A stretch of DNA of 39,016 nt from Phycisphaerales bacterium (GTDB lineage: Bacteria; Planctomycetota; Phycisphaerae; Phycisphaerales; SM1A02), in NCBI GenBank assembly GCA_014238205.1, contig JABABM010000007.1, positions 56,627 to 95,642 of the forward strand, read 5' to 3'. How positions within the stretch are numbered: position 1 is the stretch's first letter; every line of letters begins with the position of its first letter. Below the pieces are notes generated by a model. It saw only the letters and a list, made by a program, of their open reading frames with translations. It was not told the DNA's origin and searched no databases. This document shows positions 7,820 through 17,147 of the stretch, in pieces. A program made the position numbers and the translations under genes.

Positions 7820-8995
7820 ATGGGCCGAAAACTGCTGCCCGTCAATGCGCCGGTGACCTTCCTCCTGCTGGTCTTCCTGCTGGCTCCAGCTGCGATGCTC
7901 CAGGGCAACAACATTCTCTTCTGGCTCCTTGCTGTTCTTGGAGGCATTCTTGTCGTTGCGATCGTCGGCAGTTCCTGGATGCTCCGTGGCCTGGAGTTGA
8001 AAAGGCAGTTGCCACTGCATGGCAATGTGGGCGAGCCTCTTGTCATTCGGTACCAGGTGATACGCCAGCGGCGTTGGGTTCCGGCCTTTGGGTTGTTCAT
8101 CGACGAGGTCTTCAGCGGGGCAGGCTCCAGGGTCTTCGACACATCTCGTTCCAGGGCATGGATTCTGCATGTCGGGCCGGGCGAAACAGTTCATGGTGAA
8201 GCCGTCTACACGCCGCTGCAGCGTGGGCGTGTTGAACTGACCGGGTTCAGTGTTCGAACCTCCTTTCCCTTCGGCATGATCCGCCGAAGTCGGCGGCTGA
8301 GCCAGTTGCAACATCTTCTTGTCTATCCGCGGGTCTACGACTTGCAGCATCGGGTGATGGAAGCACTGGTTCCACGTGGACCCGATGGCCTTCGAACCGC
8401 AAGACGAAGAGGTGGTGGCGACGATTACTTCGGCATCAGGCAGATCCGGACCGGTGACAGCGTCAGGGACATCGCGTGGAAGTTGTCAGCGCACAGGAAC
8501 GACCTCGTTGCGATCGACCGGGCTCGGCCGAGCCCTCCACGCGTTCGGATCGTGCTGGATCTTTCCACACCTACTGACCAGTTGCAGGTGGGTTCGGACG
8601 AGTCCCTCAGCCCCAGGGAACTGGAGGAGCGTGCCATCACGCTGGCCGCATCGCTGGTCAAGGCCGTGACTGCGGCACAACTGGAGGTCGACCTCCTGGT
8701 TCCAGGATTCAGTGCACCTCAACTGGGTTTCAGAGGACACGCGTTTCATGTCCATCGCCTGATGACGTTGCTTGCCGGTCTTGACCTTGATGCACCGAGG
8801 CGAACCGGCCAGGTCCATGTTCCAACCATGGAGCCAGCCGGTCTCGTAGTGATCAGGCCCGACCGAATTCGTACGTTGTCTCATCGGCCCGATGCCTGGT
8901 ATCTCACCGGGCGACAGCTTCCCGATCTCATCGTTGCGCCTTCACCGAAATCCGCTGCGGATGTTCAATCGGGCAAGCCGGAGGTGGCTGCATGA
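7820..8995 (+). CDS. DUF58 domain protein
   Basis: A 391-residue membrane-anchored protein with two hydrophobic segments at about residues 9-27 and 30-52. A beta-rich region and the DUF58 core follow, with the signature YFGIRQIRTGDSVRDIAWK at about 203-221. DUF58 proteins contain a von Willebrand A-like fold and are usually encoded with MoxR AAA ATPases and transglutaminases; their exact role is not settled. A GGAGG-type ribosome site precedes the ATG. It overlaps the next gene by ATGA, so the two are translationally coupled. No MoxR gene is adjacent; scpB occupies the upstream position. Confidence 0.9.
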   Translation: MGRKLLPVNAPVTFLLLVFLLAPAAMLQGNNILFWLLAVLGGILVVAIVGSSWMLRGLELKRQLPLHGNVGEPLVIRYQVIRQRRWVPAFGLFIDEVFSGAGSRVFDTSRSRAWILHVGPGETVHGEAVYTPLQRGRVELTGFSVRTSFPFGMIRRSRRLSQLQHLLVYPRVYDLQHRVMEALVPRGPDGLRTARRRGGGDDYFGIRQIRTGDSVRDIAWKLSAHRNDLVAIDRARPSPPRVRIVLDLSTPTDQLQVGSDESLSPRELEERAITLAASLVKAVTAAQLEVDLLVPGFSAPQLGFRGHAFHVHRLMTLLAGLDLDAPRRTGQVHVPTMEPAGLVVIRPDRIRTLSHRPDAWYLTGRQLPDLIVAPSPKSAADVQSGKPEVAA

Positions 8996-11226
8996 ACCTT
9001 GCACGCCTTGAATCCCGCATGTGCTTCGCCCTCGTCTTCACGGCGATTGTCGCTCACTGCATTGCCCAGCATGCAATCCTCCTGGTCCTTGTTTCCGGCA
9101 TGCTCGCGGTCGGCAGCAGGTACGTGTGTGAGGGTCCACGCGGGCTTACGCTTCCGAGGCCCATTTCGCTCCTGCTCACCGCGATCGTCATGGTCATCAC
9201 GGCAATCAACATCATCGCCCAACCAGGGAACGCATTGCCATGGATCGGCACCTTCGTGGTCTGGCTGACCATCTTCAAGCTCTACGAAGAACGATCCGTT
9301 GAGAACGAGGCCGAGCGACTGATCCTGAGCCTGCTCTTGATGGTTCTTGCGGCCCTGCTCTCCATCGACCTGCTCTTCGGCATCCTGCTGGTTGCCTGGA
9401 CAGGGATGGGAATCACGGTCCTGCTGCTCTTTCAGTTGTATCACGGGCAGGAGCTTGTTCTCCTGGAGAGGCGAACCGTTGTCGGGTCTGGTGACCTGGA
9501 GCCATCGATGTCCAAGCCGGTCTCCGGGCTCGGGGCTCGTCGTGATTTTCGAAGAATGTCCATGCTTGTCCTTGTGGCAATCCTCATCATGAGCGGCCTG
9601 TTCTTCATCGGATTTCCGCGGGCATGGACAGGCGGACTGGCTCGGGCGGCAACGGGACGTGCCGGGGAAGCTGTTTCCGGGCATTCCTCCCAGGTCGACC
9701 TGGTCGGTGGTACCAGGATCAACAACTCGCTCCTGGAAGTTCTGTCAGTGACCCTGGAGAATTCGGCAGGGGACATAGTCCAACTTGCCGAGCCGTTGCG
9801 ACTTCGAGGTTCGACGCTTGATCATTACAGTGGCGGGGGACTCTGGGTACCCTCGGAACTTGCAAGGGCCGACTGGCGGAATGACATTGAAGCCGGGCGG
9901 TGGCACACGCTCCAGACTACGAGGGAGTTTGAACTCGAGTCGGATCGGGTGCTGACGCAGCGTTTCGATCTTGCTGTTGCACTTGAAGATCTCTTCTCGA
10001 TTTCGGTTCCAATCTCGATCCGTGCTCCAGTCGACGTCGAGTTGGAATACAACAGTTACACGCAGGTTCTGCAGGCTGCTGGGGCATTGGCACCACTGCA
10101 GTACGAGATCCGAGCCGTACCCGGGCAACCCCAGGGACTTCCAGCGCCAATGACCTGGAATCGATACAGGAATGAAGAAGTTGCAACCGAAGCTCGTCGG
10201 CTCCTGGCAGAAGCGGGGCTTCCGACTCGAAGGCCCAGGACACCGGCGGAAGCATCTGCATGGAACAGGCAGGCGTCCGAGGTCTTCAGGCAGGCATTGG
10301 TCTCGGGTCGATATCGATACTCGCTGGATCTCACCCGCATCGGGCGGGAACCGGTGGGTGGGATGGATCCAGTCGAGTATTTTCTCCTGGTTGACCGCGT
10401 CGGGCACTGTGAATACTTCGCTGCGGCTTTCGTCAGCATGTGCCACACGGTCGACATCCACGCGAGAATGGTGACGGGCTTCGTCACCGACCGGTACGAC
10501 GAGTTGACGAACCGCTACATCGTGCTCGAGGCGGATGCCCATGCCTGGGGAGAAGTAGAGTTGTCGCCCGGTGACTGGCTCACCGTCGACCCGACTCCCG
10601 CTGCATTCACCCCGATTGGGAGGAGTGAGGCAACAACGTTTTCACAACGGTTGCAGTGGATCTACCGATGGGCCGAGGGTGCGTGGCGTACATCCTTCCT
10701 CGGATTTGATGAAGGCTCCCAGGCGACGGCGATGGCAACATGGTTGCCATGGTGGTCAAAGGCGGCTTCAGCGGTCTTCCAATGGGCAAAGGAGAGCCTC
10801 GTCACGTTGAATCTCGCCTTTGGTTTCGGAGGGGTCGGCTACATCTGGTTCGGCATCGTTCTGCTGATCATCGCGATGGGTCTGCTTGTCTGGAGAAGAA
10901 CACTCCGGCATCGCAGGAAAGTACTGGAACTCGTGGCCCGGCCAGATGCAACCGGGCGCGAAGCACGTTCCATCGAACGGGACCTTGGCTTCTACGTCGA
11001 CATGCTGAAGCGACTTGACGCTTCCGGATTCAGGAAACCTGCATGGCAACCTCCCCGGGACTGGGCCGATTCGCTTGAACAGGAAAGTGATGCGCTCTCC
11101 CGGCTCGTGGGCCGGCTCGTCGGCAGGTTCTACGCCATTCGATTCGGGGCATGTGCCACGGGTGATGTGGATGAGATCCAGGAGGATCTTCGCATGCTCG
11201 ATGACGTTCTCGAAGGACGACGATGA
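8992..11226 (+). CDS. TgpA-like transmembrane transglutaminase-core protein
   Basis: A 744-residue inner-membrane protein. The first about 225 residues hold several membrane segments (DUF3488/TgpA_N type). A large extracytoplasmic region carries the transglutaminase-like papain-fold core with a full triad: Cys473 in GHCEYFAAAF, His517 in DAHAWGEVEL and Asp533 in TVDPTP. A last membrane helix lies at about 610-640, and a cytoplasmic DUF4129-like tail ends the protein. By analogy with Pseudomonas TgpA it may act as a periplasmic protease or transglutaminase; substrates are unknown. It overlaps DUF58 upstream and the methyltransferase downstream by 4 nt each, forming a three-gene coupled unit. 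Confidence 0.9.
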   Translation: MNLARLESRMCFALVFTAIVAHCIAQHAILLVLVSGMLAVGSRYVCEGPRGLTLPRPISLLLTAIVMVITAINIIAQPGNALPWIGTFVVWLTIFKLYEERSVENEAERLILSLLLMVLAALLSIDLLFGILLVAWTGMGITVLLLFQLYHGQELVLLERRTVVGSGDLEPSMSKPVSGLGARRDFRRMSMLVLVAILIMSGLFFIGFPRAWTGGLARAATGRAGEAVSGHSSQVDLVGGTRINNSLLEVLSVTLENSAGDIVQLAEPLRLRGSTLDHYSGGGLWVPSELARADWRNDIEAGRWHTLQTTREFELESDRVLTQRFDLAVALEDLFSISVPISIRAPVDVELEYNSYTQVLQAAGALAPLQYEIRAVPGQPQGLPAPMTWNRYRNEEVATEARRLLAEAGLPTRRPRTPAEASAWNRQASEVFRQALVSGRYRYSLDLTRIGREPVGGMDPVEYFLLVDRVGHCEYFAAAFVSMCHTVDIHARMVTGFVTDRYDELTNRYIVLEADAHAWGEVELSPGDWLTVDPTPAAFTPIGRSEATTFSQRLQWIYRWAEGAWRTSFLGFDEGSQATAMATWLPWWSKAASAVFQWAKESLVTLNLAFGFGGVGYIWFGIVLLIIAMGLLVWRRTLRHRRKVLELVARPDATGREARSIERDLGFYVDMLKRLDASGFRKPAWQPPRDWADSLEQESDALSRLVGRLVGRFYAIRFGACATGDVDEIQEDLRMLDDVLEGRR

Positions 11227-11945
11227 AGATCGGTGATTGGCTCGATTCCGGCGATCCACATGAAGCAGACCGTTCGGCGGCGCAGGCTGCCTGGTTGAAC
11301 TCGTGGGCAGGATCACGTGAGACGGCAGAGGGTGCTCGAGTGCTCGACCTGGGGTGTGGTGATGGCCGAACAGTCATCCAGGCTGCAGTTGCAGGGTGTG
11401 ATGTGGTCGGGGTCGACTGCAAGGAGGATGCTCTTGCAAGATGTCGTGCTTCACTTGAGCAGTCCGGTGTTGATGCGAAGCTCATGCAGCAGGACGTTCT
11501 TGCACCCTGGGCCGACATTGGGTCGTCCTTCGACCTGGTGCTGTGCCTGGGCAATACGTTCATGCTGTTCTGGGAACTCGATGCTGCCACGACCCTGTTG
11601 GCCAGGTGCCGAACACACCTGGCTCCAGGTGGCATGGTGGTCATTGATGACATCCCTTCCGAGTTCCAGCCCGAGGTCGATTCAGGCAACTGGACCACGG
11701 GCCTGAGCCCGGACGGCAACCTGCAGATGATCTGGGACGAGCATGATTCCATCTTCACCATTCGCGGCGGGGATGCCATCGACGAAGATTCATGGTCCCT
11801 CCAGGATGATGATGTCCGACTCCGGCTCTGGACTCGTCAATCACTCTCCGATGTGGCCGGTGCTGCCGGGTTATCCGGACCTGATGCACCCGTAGAGGGC
11901 CCTGGCGAGGGGGCGGTACTGGTCATGCGTTCTACGCAGGCTTGA
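11223..11945 (+). CDS. Class I SAM-dependent methyltransferase
   Basis: A 240-residue soluble protein with the Rossmann-fold SAM-binding motif I VLDLGCGDGRT at about 40-50. The acidic end of strand 2 is VVGVDCKEDAL, motif II is DLVLCLGNTFML and motif III is LAPGGMVVIDD. The substrate cannot be read from the sequence; the 'GN' at the post-II position is common in small-molecule and protein methyltransferases of this fold. The start overlaps the transglutaminase stop (ATGA), so it belongs to that operon, though no functional link is known. Confidence 0.85.
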   Translation: MKIGDWLDSGDPHEADRSAAQAAWLNSWAGSRETAEGARVLDLGCGDGRTVIQAAVAGCDVVGVDCKEDALARCRASLEQSGVDAKLMQQDVLAPWADIGSSFDLVLCLGNTFMLFWELDAATTLLARCRTHLAPGGMVVIDDIPSEFQPEVDSGNWTTGLSPDGNLQMIWDEHDSIFTIRGGDAIDEDSWSLQDDDVRLRLWTRQSLSDVAGAAGLSGPDAPVEGPGEGAVLVMRSTQA

Positions 11946-11971
11946 GGATACATCCTGGCGGCACAATCGCA

Positions 11972-12014
11972 GAGGTGGTTTCAGGAGCACCTCGTGCGGG
12001 TCGATATCCCACCT
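11972..12014 (+). repeat. Hairpins with two alternative pairings before the PilZ-like gene
   Basis: GAGGTG (11972-11977) pairs perfectly with CACCTC (11988-11993). The overlapping AGGTGG (11973-11978) can instead pair with CCACCT (12009-12014), so the two pairings exclude each other. The element lies in the 105-bp gap between the methyltransferase stop and the PilZ-like start. No T-run follows. It may be a leader structure or chance. Confidence 0.25.
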
Positions 12015-12050
12015 GACCACAGTACGTTGCAGTAGGCAGGGGATACGAAC

Positions 12051-12938
12051 GTGCCAGCACAACGCTCAAGAACATCGGGATGGCGTCGCTGCCTGGAGCA
12101 GATTCACCAGCGACATGGTTCCATCGAAGTCGCCATAGATACCAGTGATGAAACAGGAGCCGGCGGGGATCGCGGCAGTGGAGGCGACCTTGTCTTCAGG
12201 TCCAAGCTCATCAACCTGACGGGGGATGAGATCTGGATCTGTCCACCTTCAGCACTGGGAGAGGTCATCAAACTGCATCCAGGACTCCGCCTGGTCGGGA
12301 TCATTGCCATCGGCCAGAACCGCTGGAAGTTCAAGACTACCTGCAGGGGCGAGACCAATGTGGACGGAGCCTCATGGCGAGGCGCCGCCTTGAGACTTCA
12401 GCTTCCTGCCAGTGTCGAGCGTTGCCAACGGCGTCGCGACTATCGACTGGATGCAACCGGCCTGGCACTTCCCGACGTGACGATCTGGCCGCTGCTCACT
12501 CCGCAGTCGGTCGTCCAGCCCGAGCGGGTCAACGCTGCAGCATTCATGGAAGAGCAGGACCGGCACGATGACTTGACAGGGCTGGCCCTGAAGGAAGAGC
12601 AGGGACTGCCTGAAGTCGGTCCGTCGATCTGTGGAAAGCTGGTGAATCTCGGTGGCGGTGGTGTTGGGTTGACCATCTCACCGGATGACACGGCGATCCT
12701 GCATCGTTCATCACTCTTCTGGACTCGCTTCTCACTATCGCCACATGTACGCACACCGGTCTGTGCGACCGCTCGTCTCGTGCATTCGCACATCTGTTCC
12801 GACAAGCGTGTCTACACGGGCATGACGTTCGACTTCACGTACAACCCTTCGAATCGCAGTTGCGTGGTTCAGCAGATTGTCAGGGCGATCGCCTGCCAGC
12901 AGAAACGGCAGCTGGCAACACGGAACCAGGCCGCATAG
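12051..12938 (+). CDS. YcgR/PilZ-like protein
   Basis: A 295-residue soluble protein built like YcgR: an N-terminal beta-barrel (about 20-120) followed by a PilZ-like domain. The c-di-GMP motif RxxxR is present as ERCQRRRDYRL near residue 125. The second motif (D/N)xSxxG appears as the altered NLGGGGVGL near 205, with Gly in place of Ser. A glutamate/aspartate-rich insert separates the two motifs. If functional it would bind c-di-GMP and act on motility or surface behaviour; with the altered second motif this is uncertain. The start is GTG 12051, weakly supported by GGGGA. It converges on pabB with a 9-base gap. Confidence 0.7.
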   Translation: MPAQRSRTSGWRRCLEQIHQRHGSIEVAIDTSDETGAGGDRGSGGDLVFRSKLINLTGDEIWICPPSALGEVIKLHPGLRLVGIIAIGQNRWKFKTTCRGETNVDGASWRGAALRLQLPASVERCQRRRDYRLDATGLALPDVTIWPLLTPQSVVQPERVNAAAFMEEQDRHDDLTGLALKEEQGLPEVGPSICGKLVNLGGGGVGLTISPDDTAILHRSSLFWTRFSLSPHVRTPVCATARLVHSHICSDKRVYTGMTFDFTYNPSNRSCVVQQIVRAIACQQKRQLATRNQAA

Positions 12939-12947
12939 TCGACGAAC

Positions 12948-14354
12948 TCAGGAGCAGCCAACGGTCGAGTGCGAAGCCAACTGCTCGAAGACCACGGCCT
13001 TGTGCACGGTTTCCTCGTACTCGGCATCCGGGTCCGAGTCGGAGACGATTCCTCCGCCAGTGCCATACTCCACGATGCCCTCGAACCCTGTGAAACCGCC
13101 GGAAAATCGACCTGACAGGGCGAGCGTCCGGATCCCCACCGAGAGGCATGCATCCTTTGCTCCAAGCCATCCCAATGCCCCGCAGTAGGGACCACGATGT
13201 GTTTGTTCCAGCTCATGGATGATCTGCATGGCCCTGATCTTCGGGGCACCCGTGATCGACCCGGGAGGGAAGGTGGCCTTGAGGAGATCAGACACTGCTG
13301 TTCCCGGTTCCAGTCGACCCCGGATCTCGCCGACACCGTGGTGCACCGTTGGATGACTTTCGATCGTCCGACCTTCTACGACATGCACGGATCCGGGTTC
13401 GCAGACACGGCCAAGGTCATTGCGCATCAGGTCCACGATCATGTGCAGTTCGGCGGCATCCTTTTCCGATTCGACCAGTTCACTGCAGGAGACGGTGGCC
13501 GGGCGAGTTCCCTTGATCGGTCGTGTCACGACATCTCTGTTTTCAACCTGCAGGAACAACTCGGGACTCAGGCTCAGGACAACTCGATCCTCATGCTCGT
13601 TGTCACCAGGAAGTTCCGCATAGAACCCATATCGTGGCTGGGCACCGGCCATGGCTTCCGTTGCCATGGATCTCGGTGAGAGGTGGACGTCCGCCTTGAG
13701 TCGACGGGAGAGATTCACCTGGAAGACATCTCCAGCATGTATGTACTCGACAATGCGTCGAACCTGGTCGGTGTACCCGGATCGATCCGGCAGGCTCGTG
13801 GGAGTTCCTATGCCACCCTGCCATGACGTGGGTGTCGTCGGGCTTGGCGGAACAGCCTCCCCGATGGACCACCATGCGTCATCACGTCCATCATGGACCA
13901 GGGCGGTGGGGCACCACAGGAGATCTATGAGTGGCCAGGTTGGTTTCTCGGCCCGGGTTGTCGATCCCATCGCGGCAGGTTCTAGAACCTGCCCCAGTTC
14001 GTAGGAAAGGACTGCCAGCCACTGCCCGGCGTTTCCAAGTGGAATATCGACATTGTTTCCGCATGGGCAGGTCGAGTCGAGGACCAGTTGGAGGAGCGAG
14101 AGGGGATCGTCGACGTGGGAGGGCAGATCGATCGGGGGGGGGCCATCGCCTGTCCAGGTCGCTTTCGAGTCGATGCGGAGATGGCCCCGTGGTTCGGCGA
14201 TCATCGACCAGCGTGACCAGGGGCCGCTTGAGACGGGACTCGATCGCACGAGTGCGACCGGGCGATCTTGATCCCATGCGGCCAGGAGGTCGAGGGGGTC
14301 GCTTGCATCAATATGTATTTGTTGTGGCGTGGGCGACTCCATGTACACGATCAT
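12948..14354 (-). CDS. pabB: Aminodeoxychorismate synthase component I
   Basis: A chorismate-binding enzyme of about 468 residues, which forms 4-amino-4-deoxychorismate from chorismate for folate synthesis. Motifs are VVTRPIKGTRPAT, HMIVDLMRNDLGRVCEPGSV, HHGVGEIRGRL and ATFPPGSITGAPKIRAM. The lysine in PIKGT is the covalent-catalysis residue of PabB; TrpE has alanine there, so PabB is preferred. No glutaminase domain (PabA) is fused or adjacent. The frame opens at 14426, but that would cross the ppdK control region. ATG 14354 or 14342 fits better; neither has a clear Shine-Dalgarno, so the start is uncertain. Confidence 0.88.
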   Translation of the reverse strand: MIVYMESPTPQQIHIDASDPLDLLAAWDQDRPVALVRSSPVSSGPWSRWSMIAEPRGHLRIDSKATWTGDGPPPIDLPSHVDDPLSLLQLVLDSTCPCGNNVDIPLGNAGQWLAVLSYELGQVLEPAAMGSTTRAEKPTWPLIDLLWCPTALVHDGRDDAWWSIGEAVPPSPTTPTSWQGGIGTPTSLPDRSGYTDQVRRIVEYIHAGDVFQVNLSRRLKADVHLSPRSMATEAMAGAQPRYGFYAELPGDNEHEDRVVLSLSPELFLQVENRDVVTRPIKGTRPATVSCSELVESEKDAAELHMIVDLMRNDLGRVCEPGSVHVVEGRTIESHPTVHHGVGEIRGRLEPGTAVSDLLKATFPPGSITGAPKIRAMQIIHELEQTHRGPYCGALGWLGAKDACLSVGIRTLALSGRFSGGFTGFEGIVEYGTGGGIVSDSDPDAEYEETVHKAVVFEQLASHSTVGCS

Positions 14355-14398
14355 AGCGGGCCACGATGTGATCGAGCACGGTGTGAACGGGGTCCGGT

Positions 14399-14404
14399 TA
14401 GAAT
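14399..14404 (+). promoter_or_regulatory. TAGAAT -10-like box upstream of ppdK
   Basis: TAGAAT at 14399-14404 (5/6 to the -10 consensus) lies 49 bases before the chosen ppdK start, in the gap between the divergent pabB and ppdK. No good -35 is seen at the expected distance. The same box is found before purF and acpP. Confidence 0.3.
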
Positions 14405-14453
14405 GACCCGGATACACGCAGCGCACTCAGCCTGCGCCAGGAGCTACAGAGCA

Positions 14454-17144
14454 ATGCCTGCAACTGCACGGAAGAGTCGAACAGGATCAAAGAAGAGTCG
14501 AACCGGCAAGTCCAAGATGGTCTACGCCTTCGGCCCTCGCAAGACCGAGGGTCGTGGTGACTGGAAGCAGCTGCTTGGCGGAAAGGGCGCCAATCTTGCC
14601 GACATGACTTCCATCGGTCTGCCGGTTCCGCCCGGGTTCACGATCACGACGGAAGCCTGCGCCGACTATTCGCGAGTTGGGGGGCGGATGCCCGCCGGCT
14701 GCATGGACGAGGTGCGCAGGAACGTGAAGCTCCTTGAGCAGACGACGGGAAAGCTCTTCGGTTCCAAGTCCGATCCGCTCCTTGTCTCCGTTCGATCCGG
14801 CGCAGCCGTGTCCATGCCGGGGATGATGGACACCGTGCTGAACCTCGGCCTGACTGACGCCGCCGTCAAGGGGCTTGCTCAGTTGACCGGAAACCCCCGC
14901 TTCGCCTGGGATGCCTATCGCCGGTTGATCAACATGTTCGGTGACGTGGTCATGAACGTCGACCACCATCATTTCGAGGCAGCATTCACGAAAATCAAGA
15001 AGAAGTACAAGGTCACCGAGGATACGGACGTGCCTGCCAAGGGACTTGAGGAACTCTGCGCCGCCTACAAGGCTGTGTACAGGAAGCACGTCGGCAGCGC
15101 GTTCCCGCAGGATCCGATGAAGCAGTTGCAGCACGCCATCGAAGCTGTCTTCGAGTCATGGAATGCGCCAAAGGCCATCTCCTATCGGTCGATCAACGAA
15201 ATCACGGGACTCGACGGTACGGCGGTGAACGTGCAGACCATGGTCTTTGGGAACATGGGGGATGATTCCGGAACAGGTGTCGCATTCACCCGCGATCCAT
15301 CGACGGGGAAGAACCAGTTCTACGGAGAGTTCCTCATCAATGCCCAGGGCGAGGATGTCGTTGCAGGCATCCGGACTCCAAAACCGGTTTCCCAGATGAA
15401 GAAATGGGATGCGAAGGCCTACGCGTCGCTGATGAAGATCCGCGGCATACTCGAGAAGCATTACCGAGATGTACAGGACATCGAGTTCACGATCGAGCGT
15501 GGCCATCTCTGGATGCTGCAGACGAGAAACGGGAAGCGGACTGCTGCAGCAGCGGTGAAGATCGCCGTCGACATGGTCAAGGAGAAGCTCATCAGTCGTG
15601 ATGAAGCGCTCCTTCGAATACCAGCCGGTGATCTGGTGCAGTTGCTGCTGCCCAGTTACACGGCCGCCAGCAAGAAGGGGGCAACCTGCATCGCCAGGGG
15701 GCTTCCCGCATCTCCCGGAGCGGCCTGGGGCGCACTTGCCTTCACGGCCGAGGAAGCGGTCGAGCGGTCACAGGCTGGCGAGAAGGTCTTGCTTGTCCGA
15801 ACCGAAACATCACCCGAAGACGTCGAAGGCATGCATCATGCCGCAGGGATCCTCACCAGTACCGGTGGAATGACATCGCATGCTGCGGTCGTGGCCAGGG
15901 GATGGGGCAAGTGCTGCGTCGCCGGGGCAGGCGCAGTTGTCATCGACGACCGCAGGCGACGGGCCACCGTCAACGGCAAGACCTACGGACCAAAGGACAT
16001 TCTTTCCATCGACGGCTCGACGGGCGAAGTGCTCGCCGGTCGTGTTGAGGGTTCGACTCCGAAGATGTCGAGTGACTTCAATACGATCATGAAGTGGGCC
16101 GATGCGGCTCGACGGTTGAAGGTTCGCACGAACGCGGATTCACCCACCGACTCCAAGCGGGCACGCAGTTTCGGAGCCGAGGGCATCGGACTGACGCGGA
16201 CGGAGCACATGTTCTTCGAAGGCGATCGCATCATCGCGATGCGGCAGATGATTCTTGCCGACACGCTGCCCGACCGGGAGAAGGCGCTCAAGAAATTGCT
16301 GCCGTTTCAGCGGAAGGATTTCATCGGGATCTTCACGGCCATGAAGGGGCTGCCGGTCACGGTACGCCTGCTCGACCCGCCGCTGCACGAGTTCCTTCCG
16401 CATGAGAAGGACAGCCAGAAGGAACTGGCGGCGGCAATGGGTGTGCCGCTGAAGAAGGTCGTGCACCGGGTCGAGGCGCTGCATGAAGCAAACCCGATGC
16501 TCGGCCACCGCGGTTGCCGCCTGGCAATCACCTATCCGGAAATTCTTCGCATGCAGGTCACGGCCATCGTCGAGGCGATGATCAACTGTCGCAGGAAGGG
16601 CATCAAGGCGATGCCCGAGATCATGATTCCACTGGTCGGTACGCACCAGGAACTGGGCCAGCTGCGAGCGGAGACGATCGAGACCATCGCGGCGGTCAAG
16701 GCAAGCAAGAAGTACTCAGGGAAACTCGATATTCCCGTGGGCACCATGATCGAGATTCCTCGGGCGGCATTGACGGCCGACGAGGTAGCTGCCGAAGCGG
16801 ACTTCTTCTCCTTCGGCACCAACGACCTGACGCAGCTGACCTACGGCTACAGTCGCGACGACATCAACGGCTTCCTGCCTGACTACATCAGGCGTGGCAT
16901 TCTCGAGAAGGATCCATTCCAATCGATCGATGCCGATGGCGTGGGCAAACTCGTGGATACGGCCGTGTTCAAGGGGCGATCCCTGAAGCCGAAGTTGAAA
17001 CTCGGTGTGTGCGGCGAGCACGGTGGTGATCCTGCATCGGTCGAGTTCTTCGATCGTGTCGGGCTCGACTACGTGAGTTGTTCACCCTTCCGCGTACCGA
17101 CGGCGCGCCTGGCGGCGGCCCAGTCGGCGATCCGCGCGAAGTAG
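14454..17144 (+). CDS. ppdK: Pyruvate, phosphate dikinase
   Basis: Interconverts pyruvate, ATP and Pi with PEP, AMP and PPi. All three domains are present in 896 residues: the N-terminal ATP-grasp domain (GGKGANLADM near 42, SVRSGAAVSMPGMMDT near 110), the phosphohistidine domain with His476 in GGMTSHAAVVARG, and the C-terminal PEP-binding barrel with Cys853 in GVCGEHGGDP. ATG 14454 follows GGAG by 10 nt; the frame is open from 14268. The first about 22 residues form a Lys/Arg/Ser/Thr-rich tail ahead of the usual MVYAFG start, which suggests an added tail or that translation starts at Met22. It diverges from pabB and converges on the HIT gene. Confidence 0.95.
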   Translation: MPATARKSRTGSKKSRTGKSKMVYAFGPRKTEGRGDWKQLLGGKGANLADMTSIGLPVPPGFTITTEACADYSRVGGRMPAGCMDEVRRNVKLLEQTTGKLFGSKSDPLLVSVRSGAAVSMPGMMDTVLNLGLTDAAVKGLAQLTGNPRFAWDAYRRLINMFGDVVMNVDHHHFEAAFTKIKKKYKVTEDTDVPAKGLEELCAAYKAVYRKHVGSAFPQDPMKQLQHAIEAVFESWNAPKAISYRSINEITGLDGTAVNVQTMVFGNMGDDSGTGVAFTRDPSTGKNQFYGEFLINAQGEDVVAGIRTPKPVSQMKKWDAKAYASLMKIRGILEKHYRDVQDIEFTIERGHLWMLQTRNGKRTAAAAVKIAVDMVKEKLISRDEALLRIPAGDLVQLLLPSYTAASKKGATCIARGLPASPGAAWGALAFTAEEAVERSQAGEKVLLVRTETSPEDVEGMHHAAGILTSTGGMTSHAAVVARGWGKCCVAGAGAVVIDDRRRRATVNGKTYGPKDILSIDGSTGEVLAGRVEGSTPKMSSDFNTIMKWADAARRLKVRTNADSPTDSKRARSFGAEGIGLTRTEHMFFEGDRIIAMRQMILADTLPDREKALKKLLPFQRKDFIGIFTAMKGLPVTVRLLDPPLHEFLPHEKDSQKELAAAMGVPLKKVVHRVEALHEANPMLGHRGCRLAITYPEILRMQVTAIVEAMINCRRKGIKAMPEIMIPLVGTHQELGQLRAETIETIAAVKASKKYSGKLDIPVGTMIEIPRAALTADEVAAEADFFSFGTNDLTQLTYGYSRDDINGFLPDYIRRGILEKDPFQSIDADGVGKLVDTAVFKGRSLKPKLKLGVCGEHGGDPASVEFFDRVGLDYVSCSPFRVPTARLAAAQSAIRAK

Positions 17145-17147
17145 TAC

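Noticed and set aside
7106-8350. 414-residue minus-strand frame
   Set aside because: It is the antisense shadow of scpB and DUF58, both recognised by motifs and ribosome sites on the plus strand.
12948-14354. Annotating the chorismate enzyme as anthranilate synthase TrpE
   Set aside because: The PIKGT motif carries the PabB lysine; TrpE has alanine there, and no trp gene is nearby.
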